Assembly (NCBI GenBank): GCA_950097015.1
Contig: CATNEN010000003.1
Span: 6,722,001 to 6,786,000 of the forward strand
Reading direction: 5' to 3'
Source: Macrostomum hystrix
Lineage: Eukaryota > Platyhelminthes > Macrostomidae
Length of the DNA stretch: 64,000 nt
The notes under the pieces were generated by a model. That model saw nothing but the letters and a program-made list of their open reading frames with translations. It was not told the origin of the DNA and made no database searches. The position numbers and the translations under genes were made by a program. Below, piece by piece: positions 25,515 through 36,329 of this stretch; the first letter of the stretch is position 1, and every line of letters begins with the position of its first letter.

Positions 25515-27272
25515 GGGGTATCCACTTCTTCAGGGATGACTTTGAAAACATCCAATTCTTCAGGACTGTCTTTAAAAACATCCACTTCTTCAGGGATGAC
25601 TTTGAAAACATCCACTTCTTCAGGGATGACTTTAAAAACATCCAATTCTTCAGGACTGTCTTTAAAAACATCCACTTCTTCAGGGATGACTTTGAAAACA
25701 TCCACTTCTTCAGGGATGACTTTGAAAACATCCACTTCTTCAGGGATGACTTTGAAAACATCCACTTCTTCAGGACTGTCTTTGAAAACATCCAATTCTT
25801 CAGGGATGTCGTTGAAAACATTCACTTCTTCAGGACTTACTTTGAAAACATCCACTTATTCAGGACTGACTTTGAAAACATACACTTATTCAGGACTGAC
25901 TTTGAAAACATCCACTTCTTCAGGGATGTCTTTGAAAACATTCACTTCTTCAGGGATGACTTTGAAAACATTCACTTCTTCAGGGATAACTTTGAAAACA
26001 TCCACTTCTTCCTTCAAGACTGTCTTTGAAAACATCCACTTCTTCAGGACTGTCTTTGAAAACATCCACTTCTTCAGGGATGACTTTGAAAACATCCAAT
26101 TCTTCAGGATTGTCTTTGAAAACATCCACTTCTTCAGGATTGTCTTTGAAAACATCCACTTCTTCAGGGATGGATTTGAAAACATCCAATTCTTCAGGGA
26201 TGACTTTGAAAACATCCAATTCTTCAGGGATGACTTTGAAAACATCCAATTCTTCAGGGATGACTTTGAAAACATCCACTTCTTCAGGGATGGATTTGAA
26301 AACATCCAATTCTTCAGGGGTGGATTTGAAAACATCCACTTCTTCAGGGTTGGATTTGAAAACATCCAATTCTTCAGGGGTGGATTTGAAAACATCCAAT
26401 TCTTCAGGGATGGATTTGAAAACATCCACTTCTTCAGTGATGGATTTGAAAACATCTACTTCTTCAGGACTGTTTTTGAAAACATCCACTTCTTCCTTCA
26501 AGACTGTCTTTGAAAACATCCACTTCTTCAGGACTGTCTTTGAAAACATCCACTTCTTCAGGGATGACTTTGAAAACATCCAATTCTTCAGGGGTGGATT
26601 TGAAAACATCCAATTCTTCAGGGATGGATTTGAAAACATCCACTTCTTCAGTGATGGATTTGAAAACATCTACTTCTTCAGGACTGTTTTTGAAAACATC
26701 CACTTCTTCCTTCAAGACTGTCTTTGAAAACATCCACTTCTTCAGGACTGTCTTTGAAAACATCCACTTCTTCAGGGATGGATTTGAAAACATCCAATTC
26801 TTCAGGGATGACTTTGAAAACATCCAATTCTTCAGGGATGACTTTGAAAACATCCAATTCTTCAGGGATGACTTTGAAAACATCCAATTCTTCAGGGATG
26901 GATTTGAAAACATCCAATTCTTCAGGGGTGGATTTGAAAACATCCACTTCTTCAGGGTTGGATTTGAAAACATCCAATTCTTCAGGGATGGATTTGAAAA
27001 CATCCACTTCTTCAGTGATGGATTTGAAAACATCTACTTCTTCAGGACTGTTTTTGAAAACATACAATTCTTCAGGAATGACTTTGAAAACATCCGCTTC
27101 TTCAGGGATGACTTTGAAAACATCCAATTCTTCAGGGATGACTTTGAAAACATCCAATTCTTCAGGACTGTCTTTGAAAACATCCACTTCTTCAGGACTG
27201 TCTTTGAAAACATCCACTTCCTCAGGGATGACTTTGAAAACATCCAATTCTTCAGGGATGGATTTGAAAGCA
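25515..27272. repeat. 30-bp minisatellite with higher-order structure
   Basis: About 58 units of 30 bp with core GACTTTGAAAACATCCA and variants (GGGATGACT, GGACTGTCT, GGGATGGAT). An irregular unit with CTTCCTTCAAGACTG occurs at about 26010, 26491 and 26707, followed each time by the same variant order, showing block duplication. The unit is stop-free in several frames on both strands, giving decapeptide ORFs such as SSGMTLKTST (plus) and PEEVDVFKVI (minus). Frames change at the irregular units, which argues against one coding frame. Confidence 0.95.
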
Positions 27273-27724
27273 TATCAAACATGAAGGCGAGTGTTCTGAG
27301 ACGTCCTCAAACCTCAGCGGACAATAATCAGGTCGTTCTTGGCTCGGTTCCTTCCCTGATTGAACTAAAATAAGCAATTTATTGATTTGTATTAATTGCT
27401 TTGAGTGGCTTGAAGTCTGGAATTCATTTTATAGAGTTAGTCAGAAACTGGTTAGAATGAATCCACGAATTAAATCTCAGTTAAAATATAAACGAGCCGG
27501 ATTAATTGCAGAAAAAATGAATATTTTGATCTCATACTCGTTTTTTACACAAAGGAAGTATATGATCTGGGTCAGAAAAACAAAAAGAAGCTAAAATATT
27601 AACGACTGTTGATTCATTTAAGATGCTCTTAACTATGAATTAAACATTTCTTGTAAGCAAATTGCTTTTTTGAAGTGTACGTAGTTTAAATTTTCTTTGA
27701 CAGCATACGAGTTATTTATTTTTG
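27273..27724. other. unannotated spacer
   Basis: No supported gene. A short ORF tail reads out of the preceding array, and one 70-codon plus-strand ORF has no motif. Confidence 0.5.
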
Positions 27725-27726
27725 CC

Positions 27727-28462
27727 CCTCTCGCTATTTCTCCCCCAAATCTTCTTCCCCTAGAGCCATTTCTCCCCCATTTTCTTTCCCTCTAGCCATT
27801 TCTCCCCTGTATCTTCTTCCCCTCTCGCCATTTCTCGCCTGTATCTTCTTCCCCTCTCGCCATTTCTCCCCTGTATCTTCTTCCCCTCTCTCCATTTCTC
27901 CCCTGTATCTTCCCCTCTCGCCATTTCTCCCCTGTATCTTCTTCCCCTCTCGCCATTTCTCTCCCATTTTCTTCCCCTCTAGCCATTTCTCCCCTATATC
28001 TTCTTCCCCTCTCATCATTTCTCCTCCATTTTCTTTCCCTCTTGCCATTTCTCCCCTATTTCTTGTTCCCCTCTCGCCATTCCTCTCCCATTTTCTTCCC
28101 ATCTAGCCATTTCTCTCCCATTTTCTTCCCCTCTCGCCATTTCTCCCATGTATCTTCTTCCCCTCTCGCCATTTCTCTTCTGTATCTTCTTCCCCTCTCG
28201 CCATTTCTCTTCTGTATCTTCTTCCCCTCTCGCCATTTCTCCCCTGTATCTTCTTCCCCTCTCGCCATTTCTCCCCTGTATCTTCTTCCCTTCTCGCCAT
28301 TTCTCCCCTGTTATCTTCTTCCCCTCTCGCCAATTCTCCCCCAAATCTTCTTTCCCTCTCGCCAATTCTCCCCCAAATCTTCTTCCCCTCTCGCCAATTC
28401 TCCCCCAAATCTTCTTTCCTCTCGCCAATTCTCCCCCAAATCTTCTTCCCCTCTCGCCATAA
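27727..28462. repeat. about 32-bp pyrimidine-rich minisatellite
   Basis: About 23 units with core CTCGCCATTTCTCCCCTGTA followed by TCTTCTTCCCCT. Later units change to CTCGCCAATTCTCCCCCAAA. The G/A-rich complement yields Arg/Glu/Gly ORFs of no biological weight. Confidence 0.94.
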
Positions 28463-29014
28463 AGCTCCCAAATGTTGCCCCGCTAGCATTATTTCCACCT
28501 AGCAACACCATCTAGATAGGAGCACAAGAATGTCGAGATTGAACAGCCAATAATGTGTACTGCAATGTTTAATTAGGGTCGAGTCTGTGCAATCCACAGC
28601 AGTGCACCCATTTGAGTTGTCGCCACGTGACTTAATCCTCGACATCGTCATCCTTAAAAGACACTTGTCGGGATTTTTTTGAATGCGCTAGATGCAACTA
28701 TGCTCAGAGCAGCTGTTGAGTCTGAAAGGTCTGGTGATTCTGTCATTGTTTAATTCTGGGATACTTGACAATGCAAAACTATTTGCCGCGTGTTATCAAC
28801 TTCAGTTGGATATCAAAGACTCTCCGAAATTCTAGTAATCCTAGAATGACATGCAGAACTGTTTGCAAAGCTATTTATGTAGTTAAAAAAAGTCCTTTGA
28901 ATTTTGGGTCACTTACCGCACGGCAAAACGGCAAAACTATAGTGAAACAAATATTTGTGGCCAACTAAAGTTGGTGGGAATGTTTTAAGAGTTAAACTTT
29001 CACATTTGATTAGG
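28463..29014. other. unannotated spacer
   Basis: Mixed-composition sequence between two arrays with no motif-bearing ORF. Confidence 0.5.
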
Positions 29015-31405
29015 ATGGAGGAGAAAGTAGAGAGAGGAGAGAGTGGAGAGTGGAGAAAGCAGGGGAGGGTGGAAGAGAGAGCGGAGGAGAGAGTGGGTGC
29101 AGAGCGGAGAGAGATTGGGTGCAGGGCGGAGAGAGAGAGTGGGTGCAGGGCGGAGAGAGATTGGGTGCAGGGCGGAGAGAGAGAGTGGGTGCAGGGCGGA
29201 GAGAGATTGGGTGCAGGGCGGAGAGAGAGAGTGGGTGCAGGGCGGAGAGAGAGTGGGTGCAGGGCGGAGAGAGATTGGGTGCAGGGGGGAGAGAGAGAGT
29301 GGCACAGGGCGGAGAGAGAGTGGCACAGAGTGGAGAGAGAGTGGCACAGAGTGGAGAGAGAGTGGCACAGGGCGGAGAGAGAGTGGGTGCAGGGCGGAGA
29401 GAGAGTGGGTGCAGGGCGGAGAGAGAGAGTGGCACAGAGTGGAGAGAGAGTGGCACAGAGTGGAGAGAGAGTGGATGCAGAGCGGAGAGAGATTGGGTGC
29501 AGAGCGGAGAGAGATTGGGTGCAGGGCGGAGAGAGAGTGGGTGCAGGGCGGAGAGAGAGTGGGTGCAGGGCGGAGAGAGAGTGGCACAGGGCGGAGAGAG
29601 AGTGGCACAGGGTGGAGAGAGAGTGGCACAGGGCGGAGAGAGAGTGGCACAGGGCGGAGAGAGAGTGGCACAGGGCGGAGAGAGAGTGGCACAGGGCGGA
29701 GAGAGAGTGGGTGCAGGGTGGAGAGAGAGTGGCACAGGGTGGAGAGAGAGTGGCACAGGGCGGAGAGAGAGTGGGTGCAGGGTGGAGAGAGAGTGGCACA
29801 GGGTGGAGAGAGAGTGACACAGGGCGGAGAGAGAGTGGCACAGGGCGGAGAGAGAGTGGGTGCAGGGTGGAGAGAGAGTGGGTGCAGGGCGGAGAGAGAG
29901 TGGCACAGGGCGGAGAGAGAGTGGGTGCAGGGTGGAGAGAGAGTGGCACAGGGTGGAGAGAGAGTGGCACAGGGCGGAGAGAGAGTGGCACAGGGCGGAG
30001 AGAGAGTCGGTGCAGGGCGGAGAGAGAGTAGCACAGGGCGGAGAGAGAGTGGGTGCAGGGCGGAGAGAGAGTAGCACAGGGCGGAGAGAGAGTGGGTGCA
30101 GGGTGGAGAGAGAGTGGGTGCAGGGCGGAGAGAGAGTGGCACAGGGTGGAGAGAGAGTGGCACAGGGTGGAGAGAGAGTGGGTGCAGGGCGGAGAGAGAG
30201 TGGGTGCAGGGCGGAGAGAGAGTGGGTGCAGGGCGGAGAGAGAGTGGGTGCAGGGCGGAGAGAGAGTGGGTGCAGGGCGGAGAGAGAGTGGGTGCAGGGC
30301 GGAGAGAGAGTCGGTGCAGGGCGGAGAGAGAGTGGCACAGGGCGGAGAGAGAGTGGCACAGGGTGTAGAGAGAGTGGCACAGGGCGGAGAGAGAGTGGCA
30401 CAGGGTGGAGAGAGAGTGGCACAGGGCGGAGAGAGAGTGGCACAGGGCGGAGAGAGAGTGGCACAGGGCGGAGAGAGAGTGGCACAGGGCGGAGAGAGAG
30501 TGGGTGCAGGGTGGAGAGAGAGTGGCACAGGGTGGAGAGAGAGTGGCACAGGGCGGAGAGAGAGTGGGTGCAGGGTGGAGAGAGAGTGGCACAGGGTGGA
30601 GAGAGAGTGGCACAGGGCGGAGAGAGAGTGGCACAGGGCGGAGAGAGAGTGGGTGCAGGGTGGAGAGAGAGTGGGTGCAGGGCGGAGAGAGAGTGGGTGC
30701 AGGGCGGAGAGAGAGTGGCACAGGGTGGAGAGAGAGTGGCACAGGGCGGAGAGAGAGTGGGTGCAGGGCGGAGAGAGAGTGGCACAGGGCGGAGAGAGAG
30801 TGGGTGCAGGGTGGAGAGAGAGTGGGTGCAGGGCGGAGAGAGAGTGGCACAGGGTGGAGAGAGAGTGGCACAGGGCGGAGAGAGAGTCGGTGCAGGGCGG
30901 AGAGAGAGTGGCACAGGGCGGAGAGAGAGTGGGTGAAGGGTGGAGAGAGAGTGGGTGCAGGGCGGAGAGAGAGTGGGTGCAGGGCGGAGAGAGAGTGGCA
31001 CAGGGTGGAGAGAGAGTGGCACAGGGTGGAGAGAGAGTGGGTGCAGGGCGGAGAGAGAGTGGCACAGGGTGGAGAGAGAGTGGCACAGGGCGGAGAGAGA
31101 GAGTGGCACAGGGCGGAGAGAGAGAGTGGCACAGGGTGGAGAGAGAGTGGCACAGGGCGGAGAGAGAGTGGGTGCAGGGCGGAGAGAGAGTGGGTGCAGG
31201 GCTGAGAGAGAGTGGGTGCAGGGTGGAGAGAGAGTGGCACAGGGTGGAGAGAGAGTGGGTGCAGGGCGGAGAGAGAGTGGGTGCAGGGCTGAGAGAGAGT
31301 GGGTGCAGGGTGGAGAGAGAGTGGGTGCAGGGCGGAGAGAGAGTGGGTGCAGGGCTGAGAGAGAGTGGGTGCAGGGTGGAGAGAGAGTGGCACAGGGCGG
31401 ATTCA
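29015..31405. repeat. 21/22-bp minisatellite, GGCGGAGAGAGAGTGG core
   Basis: About 110 units alternating between a GGGTGCA-containing 22-mer and a GGCACA-containing 21-mer, with T/C variants (GGGTGGAG, GGGCGGAG). Mixed unit lengths rotate the frame. ORFs of up to about 800 codons on both strands are stop-free repeat readings. Confidence 0.95.
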
Positions 31406-32274
31406 GGCTGAGAATGGATTCAATCTCAACAAGAAGTATCTGAATGCTTGCTGTTGCTTTAGATAAATTGTGAAGAATTGAAAAAACCGGTACAGTTGTT
31501 CCACTCCGTGCTAAACCTATCGCCAGCTGAAACGGGATTTTTCAACGATCTTGCTGTGCTTCTCCCGTGGAGATGCTGCACTCCATGCAAATCCGCTAAA
31601 GCCAACCAAGCGCGTTAATTTGTTAGTTTTTTACACTTGCAGCTTGTTAACCATGCATTGTTGGTGCCTAAATAAAAATCTACTCCAAGCAGCAGCACCA
31701 TCTTGCTGTCGATTCATTTCTTCAAACTGCACGGAGACGTGTCAATAGAAGCGTGACACCAGTGGCAGCCGTCAACACACTCCACAATAACCAGCGAGAA
31801 TTTCGCATGCAAGGAAAATCAAATCAGTATATTCTCTTCATTCACTTTGTTCGCCAATCTGTGAAAGCTGATCATGCAGTTTCTAAAGCACGCAATTGCA
31901 GAAACACGTTCCCTGCAGATTTGATTGACAAGGTGTCTGAACTGGAAACATGCGGCAAAGTGGAAGCTCAATTGCTATCGCTTTTGCAGGTAAAAAAGAC
32001 AAAGTTATACGCAGTCTGGTTTCTACGCTATAACTGCTTCTTTTCTACCCATTGTTAAGTGATATCCGTGAATGAGCAATAAGTTTTGTGAAACTTTGTC
32101 TGTTTCTGATTTCATTTAGCTTGTCACAGATTTCTGGGCAGCTAAATGTTGCAATAAAAACATCAACCTCACTTTACTACAGTCTACAGACTTTGCAAAC
32201 GGTAAATTTACAAGCGAAAAAAACTTAAATTGATTCGTTGACATGAGAAGTAATTTACGGAATTAAAAGAAAAA
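31406..32274. other. spacer with one exon-like ORF
   Basis: Normal-complexity DNA between arrays. It holds the exon-like ORF at 31669-31989 described separately; otherwise nothing recognisable. Confidence 0.4.
31669..31989 (+). CDS. candidate internal exon, unassigned
   Basis: An open frame of up to 107 codons ends precisely at CTTTTGCAG|GTAAAA, a good donor context. The peptide includes HNNQREFRMQGKSNQYILFI, FVRQSVKADHAVSKARN and DLIDKVSELETCGKVEAQLL, which looks like a helical protein segment. The acceptor is uncertain (AG at 31690, 31693 or 31748 are options). I see no partner exon nearby and do not recognise the family. A transposon remnant is an alternative. Confidence 0.33.
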
Positions 32275-32279
32275 TTTAA

Positions 32280-33770
32280 CAGACTCGAAACTGAAAATCT
32301 ACAGACTCCAAACTGAAAATCTACAAACTCGAAACTGAGAACCTACAGACTGGAAGCTAAAGCCTACAGACTCGAAACTGAAAATCTACAGACTCGAAAC
32401 TGAAAATCTACAGCCTCGAAACTAAAAATCTACAGACTCGAAACTGAAAATCTACAGACTCGAAGCTGAAAATCTACAGACTCGAAACTGAAAATCTACA
32501 AACTCGAAACTGAAAATCTACAAACTCGAAACTGAGAACCTACAGACTCGAAACTGAAAATCTACAGACTCGAAGCTGAAAATCTACAGACTCGAAACTG
32601 AAAATCTACAAACTCGAAACTGAAAATCTACAGACTCGAACGGAAAATCTACAGACTCCAAAGTGAAAATCTACAGACTCCAAACTGAAAATCTACAGGC
32701 TCGAAACGGAAAATCTACAGACTCGAAACTGAAAATCTACAGACTCCAAAGTGAAAATCTACAGACTCCAAACTGAAAATCTACAGACTCGAAACGGAAA
32801 ATCTGCAAATAAATAGTAGGCATGCAGGTGCCAATTGTGCAGTTTCTTAAAAAAATCTGCAGAAAATTTGACTCAATTAAAAATGACTGATCGCAAATAG
32901 AGTAAGTCAGGAATTTTGTCCACGCAGAGAAGCGATAAATTAGATTTACAAACTATAATCTGCTCCGCATGTTAGTGTCTGCTAGTTAGTGAACCTACAG
33001 ACTCGAAGCTGAAAATCTACAGACTCGAAACTGAAAATCTACAGACTCGAAACTGAAAATCTACAGCCTCGAAACTAAAAATCTACAGACTCGAAACTGA
33101 AAATCTACAGACTCGAAGCTGAAAATCTACAGACTCGAAACTGAAAATCTACAGACTCGAAGCTGAAAATCTACAGACTCGAAACGGCAAATCTATAGAC
33201 TCCAAACTGAAAATCTATAGACTCCAAACTGAAAATCTACAGACTCCAAACTGAAAATCTACAGACTCGAAACGGAAAATCTATAGACTCCAAACTGAAA
33301 ATCTACAGACTCCAAAGTGAAAATCTACAGACTCCAAACTGAAAATCTACAGACTCGAAACTGAAAATCTACAGACTCGAAACTGAAAATCTACAGACTC
33401 GAAACGGCAAATCTATAGACTCCAAAGTGAAAATCTATAGACTCCAAAGTGAAAATCTACAGACTCCAAAGTGAAAATCTACAGACTCGAAACTGAAAAT
33501 CTACAGACTCGAAACTGAAAATCTACAGCCTCGAAACTAAAAATCTACAGAGTCGAAACTAAAACTCTACAGACTCAAAGCTGAAAATCTACAGACTCAA
33601 AGTTGAAAATCTACAGACTCGAAGTTGAAAATCTACAAACTCGAAACTGAAAACCTACAGACTGGAAGCTAAAGCCTACAGACTCCAAACTGAAAATCTA
33701 CAGACTCCAAAGTGAAAATCTACAGACTCAAAACTGAAAATCTACAGACTCCAAACGGAAAATCTGCAAA
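32280..33770. repeat. 22-bp minisatellite (CTACAGACTCGAAACTGAAA core) in two blocks
   Basis: Two arrays of the same unit (32280-32799 and about 32993-33760) separated by 181 bp of unique-looking DNA. Variants include ACTCCAAACTG, CTCGAAGCTG and CTCGAAACGG. Confidence 0.95.
32800..32980. repeat. 181-bp direct duplication, copy A
   Basis: Starts AATCTGCAAATAAATAGTAG and is nearly identical to 33761-33941. Each copy follows a block of the 22-bp array, so array plus spacer were duplicated together with a period of about 961 bp. Confidence 0.92.
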
Positions 33771-33941
33771 TAAATAGTAGGCATGCAGGTGCCAATTGTG
33801 CAGTTTCTTAAAAAAATCTGCAGAAAATTTGACTCAATTAAAAATGACTGATCGCAAATAGAGTAAGTCAGGAATTTTGTCCACGCAGAGAAACGATAAA
33901 TTAGATTTACAAACTATAATCTGCTCCGCATGTTAGTGTCT
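33761..33941. repeat. 181-bp direct duplication, copy B
   Basis: Same length as 32800-32980, with about one difference visible (AGAAGCG versus AGAAACG). Confidence 0.92.
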
Positions 33942-35013
33942 CCATCATATACGTAGATTGGGGTGATTGTTCAGAGTTTGAGATAGTTTGAACAATGACT
34001 TCAGTGCACTGCACTCAATAGTCAATAAGGCATGCAGTGGCGCCAAACACTTCAACATTATTCAGCCATTGCTGGTGCCCATGGCTCGTGCCCAGAGTGA
34101 GTGCGTATTGTGCTCATATATATAGAAATATAATATACAGTTAGAAGAAAGATTTTTAAGTGGCAAATATTGGGACAGTGAGTTAATAGAGGGAGGAGAA
34201 AGGAAAGGGGATTATAAGCTCACACTCATATATTAGGAGAAATTGCTTGCTAAGTGCCATCCTCTGCATTGTTACACCTATCTAGAGGCATCAGAACTAG
34301 TTCCACCACACATTATACCTGCCAATAAAAGCAATTTGCCTAGAGAATTGTGCTAAGCATGTTAAGCATTCATCTACACGAGGTTTCAATTCAACGATGA
34401 AAGTTTCTTCATAGGGGTGAAGTGTGCTACCGTTATATTTTCTGGACTCAAATTTCTAGCTCTCTATACGAGTTTGAGCAGGAAAATAAAATGACAGCTT
34501 CTATCTACAGCCTATCTATAGCTAAATTCCTTCCTTAACTTCGAGTGTGCCTCGATAATGTGGTCCTCATTTGTGCTCATCCCGTAAAACCCGGATCCGG
34601 CTATGGAGGAAACACCAGAAGTTTCCCCCAACTCACACAGAGTATGCCCACTAAAACAAAATTCAATTAGCTGATGGCATCATAACATCCACTATTAATA
34701 TCTGGTACCCGAGGTTAAAGAGAATAAAAAACACGCGAGACAGGGCCTTGAAATATATAATCCTGATATTTATTGATGTTATATATTTTAGAACAAAGAA
34801 AGCTTACTAATTTGGCCGTTTAGCTTATAGACTAATATTCTCCCGCAATTCTCCAGCATTAGACAATGTGCGTGCCATACCATTCTCAGAATTCCGTGCA
34901 GTCTCTGAATCATAAAATATATTATACAAACAACTGCAGCACTTAATGCAATTAAATATGTGCAGACATTTTAAATTATCTTTGATTAGTCTATTGAATT
35001 TCTTAATTTCTCT
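33942..35013. other. unannotated spacer
   Basis: AT-rich DNA, no supported feature. Confidence 0.5.
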
Positions 35014-35805
35014 TGTCTTCATCCCTTCATTTCTCTTGTCTTCATCCCTTCATTTCTCTTGTCTTCATCCCTTCATTTCTCTTGTCATCATCCCTTCATT
35101 TCTCTTGTCATCATCCCTTCATTTCTCTTGTCATCATCCCTTCATTTCTCTTGTCATCATCCCTTCATTTCTCTTGTCATCATCCCTTCATTTCTCTTGT
35201 CTTCATCCCTTCATTTCTCTTGTCATCATCCCTTCATTTCTCTTGTCTTCATCCCTTCATTTCTCTTGTCATCATCCCTTCATTTCTCTTGTCATCATCC
35301 CTTCATTTCTCTTGTCATCATCCCTTCATTTCTCTTGTCTTCATCCCTTCATTTCTCTTGTCATCATCCCTTCATTTCTCTTGTCTTCATCCCTTCATTT
35401 CTCTTGTCTTCATCCCTTCATTTCTCTTGTCATCATCCCTTCATTTCTCTTGTCTTCATCCCTTCATTTCTCTTGTCTTCATCCCTTCATTTCTCTTGTC
35501 ATCATCCCTTCATTTCTCTTGTCTTCATCCCTTCATTTCTCTTGTCATCATCCCTTCATTTCTCTTGTCATCATCCCTTCATTTCTCTTGTCATCATCCC
35601 TTCATTTCTCTTGTCTTTATCCCTTCATTTCTCTTGTCTTCATCCCTTCATTTCTCTTGTCATCATCCCTTCATTTCTCTTGTCATCATCCCTTCATTTC
35701 TCTTGTCATCATCCCTTCATTTCTCTTGTCATCATCCCTTCATTTCTCTTGTCTTCATCCCTTCATTTCTCTTGTCTTCATCCCTTCATTTCTCTTGTCA
35801 TCATC
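35014..35805. repeat. 23-bp minisatellite, CATCCCTTCATTTCTCTTGT core
   Basis: About 34 units alternating CTTGTCTTC and CTTGTCATC. Very homogeneous. Ser/Leu/His/Phe ORFs in all plus frames are repeat-derived. Confidence 0.96.
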
Positions 35806-36135
35806 CATTTTAAAAAACTTTTTCAGATATTTAAATAAAAAATCAACGCAACACTTTACACACCAGAGTCGGCTAGAATTACTTAACTTAGGAAATTCTT
35901 TCTTCCGAATGGAACGAGGAGAGCAACATTTACAAATACAATAGTTTTAGTCGCAAAAGCAATTTTCGTTTACTTATTTATTGTTAAGATATTAGAACTG
36001 AGAAGTCATTTAATGTAAGACCCGAGTACTTTGTAAGATTCAACTGAATATTGGCTTAGCAAATAAGTCAAAGAAAACATTTTTACGAGCCGTACTGTTA
36101 ACCAATTTTACGATGAAACAGCATACATCAAGGTA

Positions 36136-36141
36136 TTTATT
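36136..36141 (-). terminator. candidate poly(A) signal of the OTUB1-like gene
   Basis: AATAAA on the minus strand about 190 bp beyond the stop codon of the OTUB1-like gene. Confidence 0.4.
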
Positions 36142-36329
36142 ACACGATACATACTACTGGAATCAAAGTGAATCGCGCGCCAGTAGTATGCATAGAGTTT
36201 AAAGCAGTGCTACTAGATGAAAAAATTGACAAAAAAACTGGGCATATTGAGGCCGCTTTCAATTTGTGTGGATTTCAAGATGTTTTATCTCTACAAAATG
36301 TCGTCATACATTGGAAAAGCTGTTCTATC

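Noticed and set aside
25362-26513. Plus-strand ORF with a hydrophobic N-terminus followed by decapeptide repeats (possible secreted repeat protein)
   Set aside because: The hydrophobic start precedes a 30-bp array that is open on both strands. Frames switch at irregular units, and the start region overlaps AT/G-rich spacer without conserved features.
28909-31443. ORFs of 250-800 codons on both strands
   Set aside because: Stop-free 21/22-bp minisatellite; simultaneous long ORFs on both strands signal repeat artefact.
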